Shown here one piece after another: positions 8,436 to 11,284 of a stretch of 11,284 nucleotides of DNA. Position 1 is the stretch's first letter. Each line of letters starts with the position of its first letter. The position numbers and the translations under genes are program-made. The stretch comes from Monoraphidium neglectum (taxonomy: Eukaryota; Chlorophyta; Chlorophyceae; Sphaeropleales; Selenastraceae). Where the stretch lies: assembly GCF_000611645.1 (NCBI RefSeq), contig NW_014011700.1, positions 1-11,284 of the forward strand, read 5' to 3'. Below the pieces are notes generated by a model. It made no database searches. It worked only from the letters and a program-made list of their open reading frames with translations, and had not been told where the DNA came from.

Positions 8436-10253
8436 TCACTTCTTGCGGGTGTAGACTGAGCGGTAGCGCACCTCCTTCTCGGCGCCGTCCGGCCCCTTGG
8501 CGCGCGTCACCTGGTCAACAATCAGCTCGTCTGGGCTGGGCATGGAGAACACTGTTGAGGGGGTGCGCGCAGGCATGGCAGGGCCGGTTCGTCAGAAAGG
8601 GCTGAGGTGAAGTCAAACTCATTGGTTGCAGACTTGGCTCGGGGATACGTCGGATTTGGCAAGACTCAGTTGACCAGGGGGTATGTCATTGTTGACTAGA
8701 CCAGGGAGCTAGGCGCAGCCTGCCGGGCAGCAAATTTGCGCGGTGCTTACAATGCGGGGTTGCACGCTCAACCTCGGGTATATCCGCAAGACTGCTGAAT
8801 CCACAACCTCGTGGACCCTCACAGCAGCCGTGGGGAATCCGTCGCCCTTTCAACTATAACTTTGGTATAAGAAGGGTGACCACGTGGCAGCGCCCCTCCC
8901 AGGACGCCAGCCGGGCCGCGCACCGTCCTCCCCTGTGCCGCCGTGCGGATCGCCCCACTCCAAAACGAGCCGCAGCTTGTCCGGGCTTGGCACCTCCACA
9001 CGCCCAACGTGGCCGCCTGCGCACGCAGCGCGGCGCGGCGCGAGGGAGGCAGGTCGCTGTGCACTGCGCGGCCGCAGCCAGCCTGCGCAGGCCGCGGCGA
9101 TCTGAGTGCCCACGGGCACACGCGCGCGAATCAGCGGAGGACGGGCGCCCCGTGCAGCTGCGGCGGCGCCGGCGGCGCCGGGCGGGGCGGCGCACCTCCC
9201 CGGAAGTCGCGTCGCCTGCAGCGGGCCGGCTCTCCAGATAAAGGGTATGTTTCGGTGACCTGCATGGCGAGGGGGGCGGTCAGAGACAAGTCAACGTCAA
9301 GCAGAACACCGATGAGATCACGTTTCCGTGCCTGTTTGTGGGGACCTCTCCTGATAGGGGCAGCCGGGGCAACACCTGGTAGCACAGTTGCTGTGCACAC
9401 GGCTGCCATGTCTGCAGGGCCGTCCAGCACCCCCCTTGCGCGTTCGCGCAGGGTCAAGCAGAATCAACGCGTGGGGGAGGGCGGCGGGGCGCGGCCGCGA
9501 TGGAGCTCGCCTTGAACCACGTGAACACACTGAGCACTGAGAACACAAACTTTTCAGAGTCCTGCTTGATCTGGACGCCTGGGGCAGTGACGTGTTGTGG
9601 TGTGGAAAAGCTTGGGGAGACAGAAGTTGGGGGGCCTGCCGCCTGCAGAGGTGCAGCAGCGGCCCCGCAGCCAGGAAACCGATGGCCGCATCTCATCCCA
9701 GGTACACTCGGATCAAATGAGATGAGATTACTTCAGATCATATCATGCCAGATCACCCGTGCCCTCACCCCTGATGAGCTTGATGGCCTGCCGCATGAGG
9801 CCGCCTAGCGCAATTAGCTGGATGGCTTCGTCCATGCTGTCGCTGCGCGCCTTGTCCTGGGCATTGAGGGTGTGGCGTAAGGGACAGGAAAGCGAGAGGG
9901 AAGGGGACACCCTGCCAACCCGAGGGCGAGGCGGACCGCAGTATGTCGCACGGTCGGGGGAGGCCCGTGCGTTGGGTCAAAAATGGCCACCGTGCGAACG
10001 GCCGCGGCACTGGTGACGATCCATGCAGCTACGAGACGGATCAGCCGGGGGCGCCTACCTTGACCCAGGTGCCACTGAAGTCGACGTCGAGCTTTGTTGT
10101 GGCGCCGCTCGCCGCCGCCGCGTGCGCCCAGGGCAGACGGAACGGCAGGTGGTGGTGGTGAGGGGCGCTGGGCGGGGCGATCCGCGCAAAGTGCAGGGCG
10201 CGGCGCGGCGCGGCGGCCGGGGCTACCGCACGGGCCGTGTGCGGGATGACCAT
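8436..10253 (-). CDS. Calycin-like (lipocalin/FABP-like) protein with putative organelle-targeting leader, six exons, 207 aa
   Basis: Exons on the minus strand: 10253-10059, 9856-9769, 9578-9511, 9259-9196, 9016-8924, 8551-8436; 624 nt, phase preserved at each join, stop TGA. Residues 1-50 are rich in Ala, Arg and Pro with almost no acidic residues, as in chloroplast or mitochondrial transit peptides. The folded part starts at LDVDFSGTWVK (55-65); the GxW motif marks the first strand of calycins. An acidic helix region follows (DKARSDSMDEAI, 66-77), then strand-like blocks: KFVFSVLSVFTWFK, TETYPL, RRRDFRGG, GRVEVPSP, LRLVLEWGD, LIVDQV and YRSVYTRKK at the C-terminus. The alternating small-strand pattern and closing strand resemble fatty-acid-binding proteins, which bind hydrophobic ligands; ligand and role are unknown. 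I do not recognise a named gene. ATG 10253 was chosen as the only true ATG ahead of the domain. The intron after residue 117 starts with GC. Confidence 0.75.
9260..9510 (-). other. Probable GC-AG intron (intron 3 of the calycin-like gene)
   Basis: On the minus strand the exon ends TTCAAG and the intron begins GCGAGC (9510 downward), ending ATGCAG (9260). The upstream coding block ends WFK and the next exon starts VTETYPL in phase 0. No GT donor nearby preserves both the frame and WFK: the closest (GTTCAA) would remove Phe-Lys and shift phase. GC donors are a known minor class of U2-type introns and usually need a strong AG before the cut, as here. Confidence 0.6.
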
Positions 10254-10919
10254 GGTCGCTTGGCCGTGGGCGCCGCTGCGGGTTGGCTGCGTGTGTGCCG
10301 CTCGGGCTGTCCCGACAATCTGCGCCTCGGCAGCAGCACGGGCAGCGGGGCACACCGGGCAGGCGGTCGAGCGGGCGTTGGATTGCACAGCGGGATGGCC
10401 TGGAATAGTAGGTGCAATTCAAGTTTGCGCTACTGATCAGTGCCCGTGGTTTTGCACTACCGTAGCCGGTCGTCACCGGAGCTCTCAAAGTGACACGTTC
10501 AGAAGCGGCCTATTCAGGTTCGCAGATCTTGAACCATAAAAGAACTTGTGTTTAATCGATCGACTGACCAAGGTTACAATCGAGTGCATGTGTGATCTCA
10601 TCTGTGCTCAGAGATCAGGCTTGGCGCTGGCATGGCGCTCATAAAGTGACAGACAGGCAATCACAAACACAAAGCTACGTGCAAGCTGTAAACTGTGACC
10701 TGCAGCTGTAACGACAAGATTCAGTGCGCCACAGCTGCCGCTGCTGCTCGCGCTCTGCTGCCACCCCCACGGCTCAGCCAGGCGCTGCCCTTCGCACACC
10801 CAGCGTGGGGCCGGCTGCGGCCGCCCGCCGCAAAGCCCAGCCCAGCGTCCGACGACGTGTGAAGCCGCGGCCAGCACCAGCGGCGCGTGCGCCAGCAGCG
10901 GCGGGCGCCTGGTCCGGCG
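10254..10919. other. Divergent promoter region between calycin-like and SURP genes
   Basis: The 666 bp between two divergent start codons hold both 5' UTRs and promoters. The middle (about 10480-10740) is richer in A and T, with CATAAAAG near 10532 and CATAAAG near 10640 as weak TATA-like plus-strand candidates. In the SURP frame a TGA lies at 10860-10862, so the coding region does not extend upstream without splicing. A long minus-strand open frame across 10608-11129 is the shadow of the SURP coding DNA plus spacer. Confidence 0.5.
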
Positions 10920-11284
10920 ATGGCGCACGCAGGGGTGCTGGCCTTTTTCGGGCCGGCCGACCCCCCGCCGCCGCACGCCGCCGCGCCGCCGCAGCAGGCG
11001 GACCGGGATAGGATCCTCCTTTTTGCGCGCTACGCGCTGCAGGGCGGCGCCAGCTTCATATCTGAGGTTCAGGAGAAGCAGCGCGGCAACAGCCAGTTCG
11101 AATTCCTGACCCCAGGCGGCGCGCACCACGGCTTCTACCGATGGGCCCTGTTTTGCACCGCCTTTGGCCTGTCAGTAGACCAGCCGCTGCCGGACGGCTG
11201 GCAGCCGACATGGCCACAGCCGGCCGCGGCGCCGGCGACAGCCCCGCCCGGTCCGGCGGCGCCGGCAGCTGCGGCCGCGGCGAC
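10920..11284 (+). CDS. SURP (SWAP)-domain protein, probable pre-mRNA splicing factor, N-terminal part (runs off the window)
   Basis: 121 codons plus two bases are visible, open to the window edge. The ATG at 10920 follows an in-frame TGA at 10860, which supports it as the start. Residues 1-11 (MAHAGVLAFFG) lead into a Pro/Ala-rich stretch and then a SURP module at about 28-84. Its visible pattern is DRDRILLFARYALQGG, then FISEVQEKQRGN, QFEFL and HGFYRWAL, matching the family pattern of two helices around a central glycine followed by KNxxNPxFxFLxP...HxYYRxxL. SURP modules occur in SF3A1, SFSWAP, CHERP, SUGP and U2-associated SR140 proteins, which bind splicing partners in the nucleus. After residue 90 the sequence becomes a Pro/Ala linker, so the rest of the architecture cannot be told here. 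It is transcribed divergently from the calycin-like gene. Confidence 0.85.
   Translation, partial: MAHAGVLAFFGPADPPPPHAAAPPQQADRDRILLFARYALQGGASFISEVQEKQRGNSQFEFLTPGGAHHGFYRWALFCTAFGLSVDQPLPDGWQPTWPQPAAAPATAPPGPAAPAAAAAA

Noticed and set aside
9814..10488. 224-codon minus-strand open frame
   Set aside because: It is in a different frame from exons 1 and 2 of the calycin-like gene, which chain in phase with downstream exons. This one reads Arg/Pro-rich noise and crosses the intron.
10608..11129. 173-codon minus-strand open frame overlapping the SURP gene
   Set aside because: The plus strand here shows a clear SURP module. The minus frame has no recognisable domain and follows the high GC content.

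Overview
The window looks like nuclear DNA of a green alga (Chlorophyta), possibly a GC-rich trebouxiophyte of the Chlorella type. The basis is GC-rich coding DNA cut into short exons (48 to 405 nt) by introns of about 100 to 370 nt, mostly GTGAG-like donors and GCAG acceptors, the chlorophyte-style TGTAA polyadenylation motif, organelle-targeted proteins, and many CAG/CTG and TG microsatellites. The lineage call is inference; no rRNA or organelle marker is present. I see no operons, CRISPR arrays, tRNAs, rRNAs or recognisable transposons.

From left to right: (1) 1-86, minus: the edge of an ankyrin-repeat exon, cut by the window. (2) 87-1465: no confident gene; probably the 3' UTR of the next gene plus the 5' part of the ankyrin gene. 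(3) 1466-4243, minus: a complete seven-exon gene for a 419-aa protein of the mitochondrial K+/H+ exchange-related family (Mit_KHE1), with a 29-residue Ser/Asn tract encoded by a CAG/CTG microsatellite. (4) 4244-6292: a 2-kb, locally AT-richer spacer between two divergent genes, with a long alternating purine-pyrimidine tract, homopolymer runs and one weak candidate exon. (5) 6293-8019, plus: a complete six-exon gene for a 222-aa very-long-chain 3-hydroxyacyl-CoA dehydratase (PHS1/PAS2/HACD) with its catalytic Tyr and Glu. (6) 8020-8435: the 3' UTR zone of two convergent genes. (7) 8436-10253, minus: a complete six-exon gene for a 207-aa calycin-like (lipocalin/FABP-like) protein with a likely organelle-targeting leader and one apparent GC-AG intron. 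(8) 10254-10919: a 666-bp divergent promoter region. (9) 10920-11284, plus: the N-terminus of a SURP-domain protein, probably a splicing factor, cut by the window.

All exon joins were worked out by hand: reading phase carries through every join in the three complete genes (1260, 669 and 624 nt of CDS), which is strong internal support. The genes do not form one pathway. HACD acts in ER fatty-acid elongation, Mit_KHE1 in mitochondrial ion homeostasis, the SURP protein in RNA processing, and the calycin-like protein has no known role. I found no multi-gene novel system; the most interesting items are the calycin-like gene and its GC-AG intron, the poly-Ser repeat, and the unusual DNA tracts.
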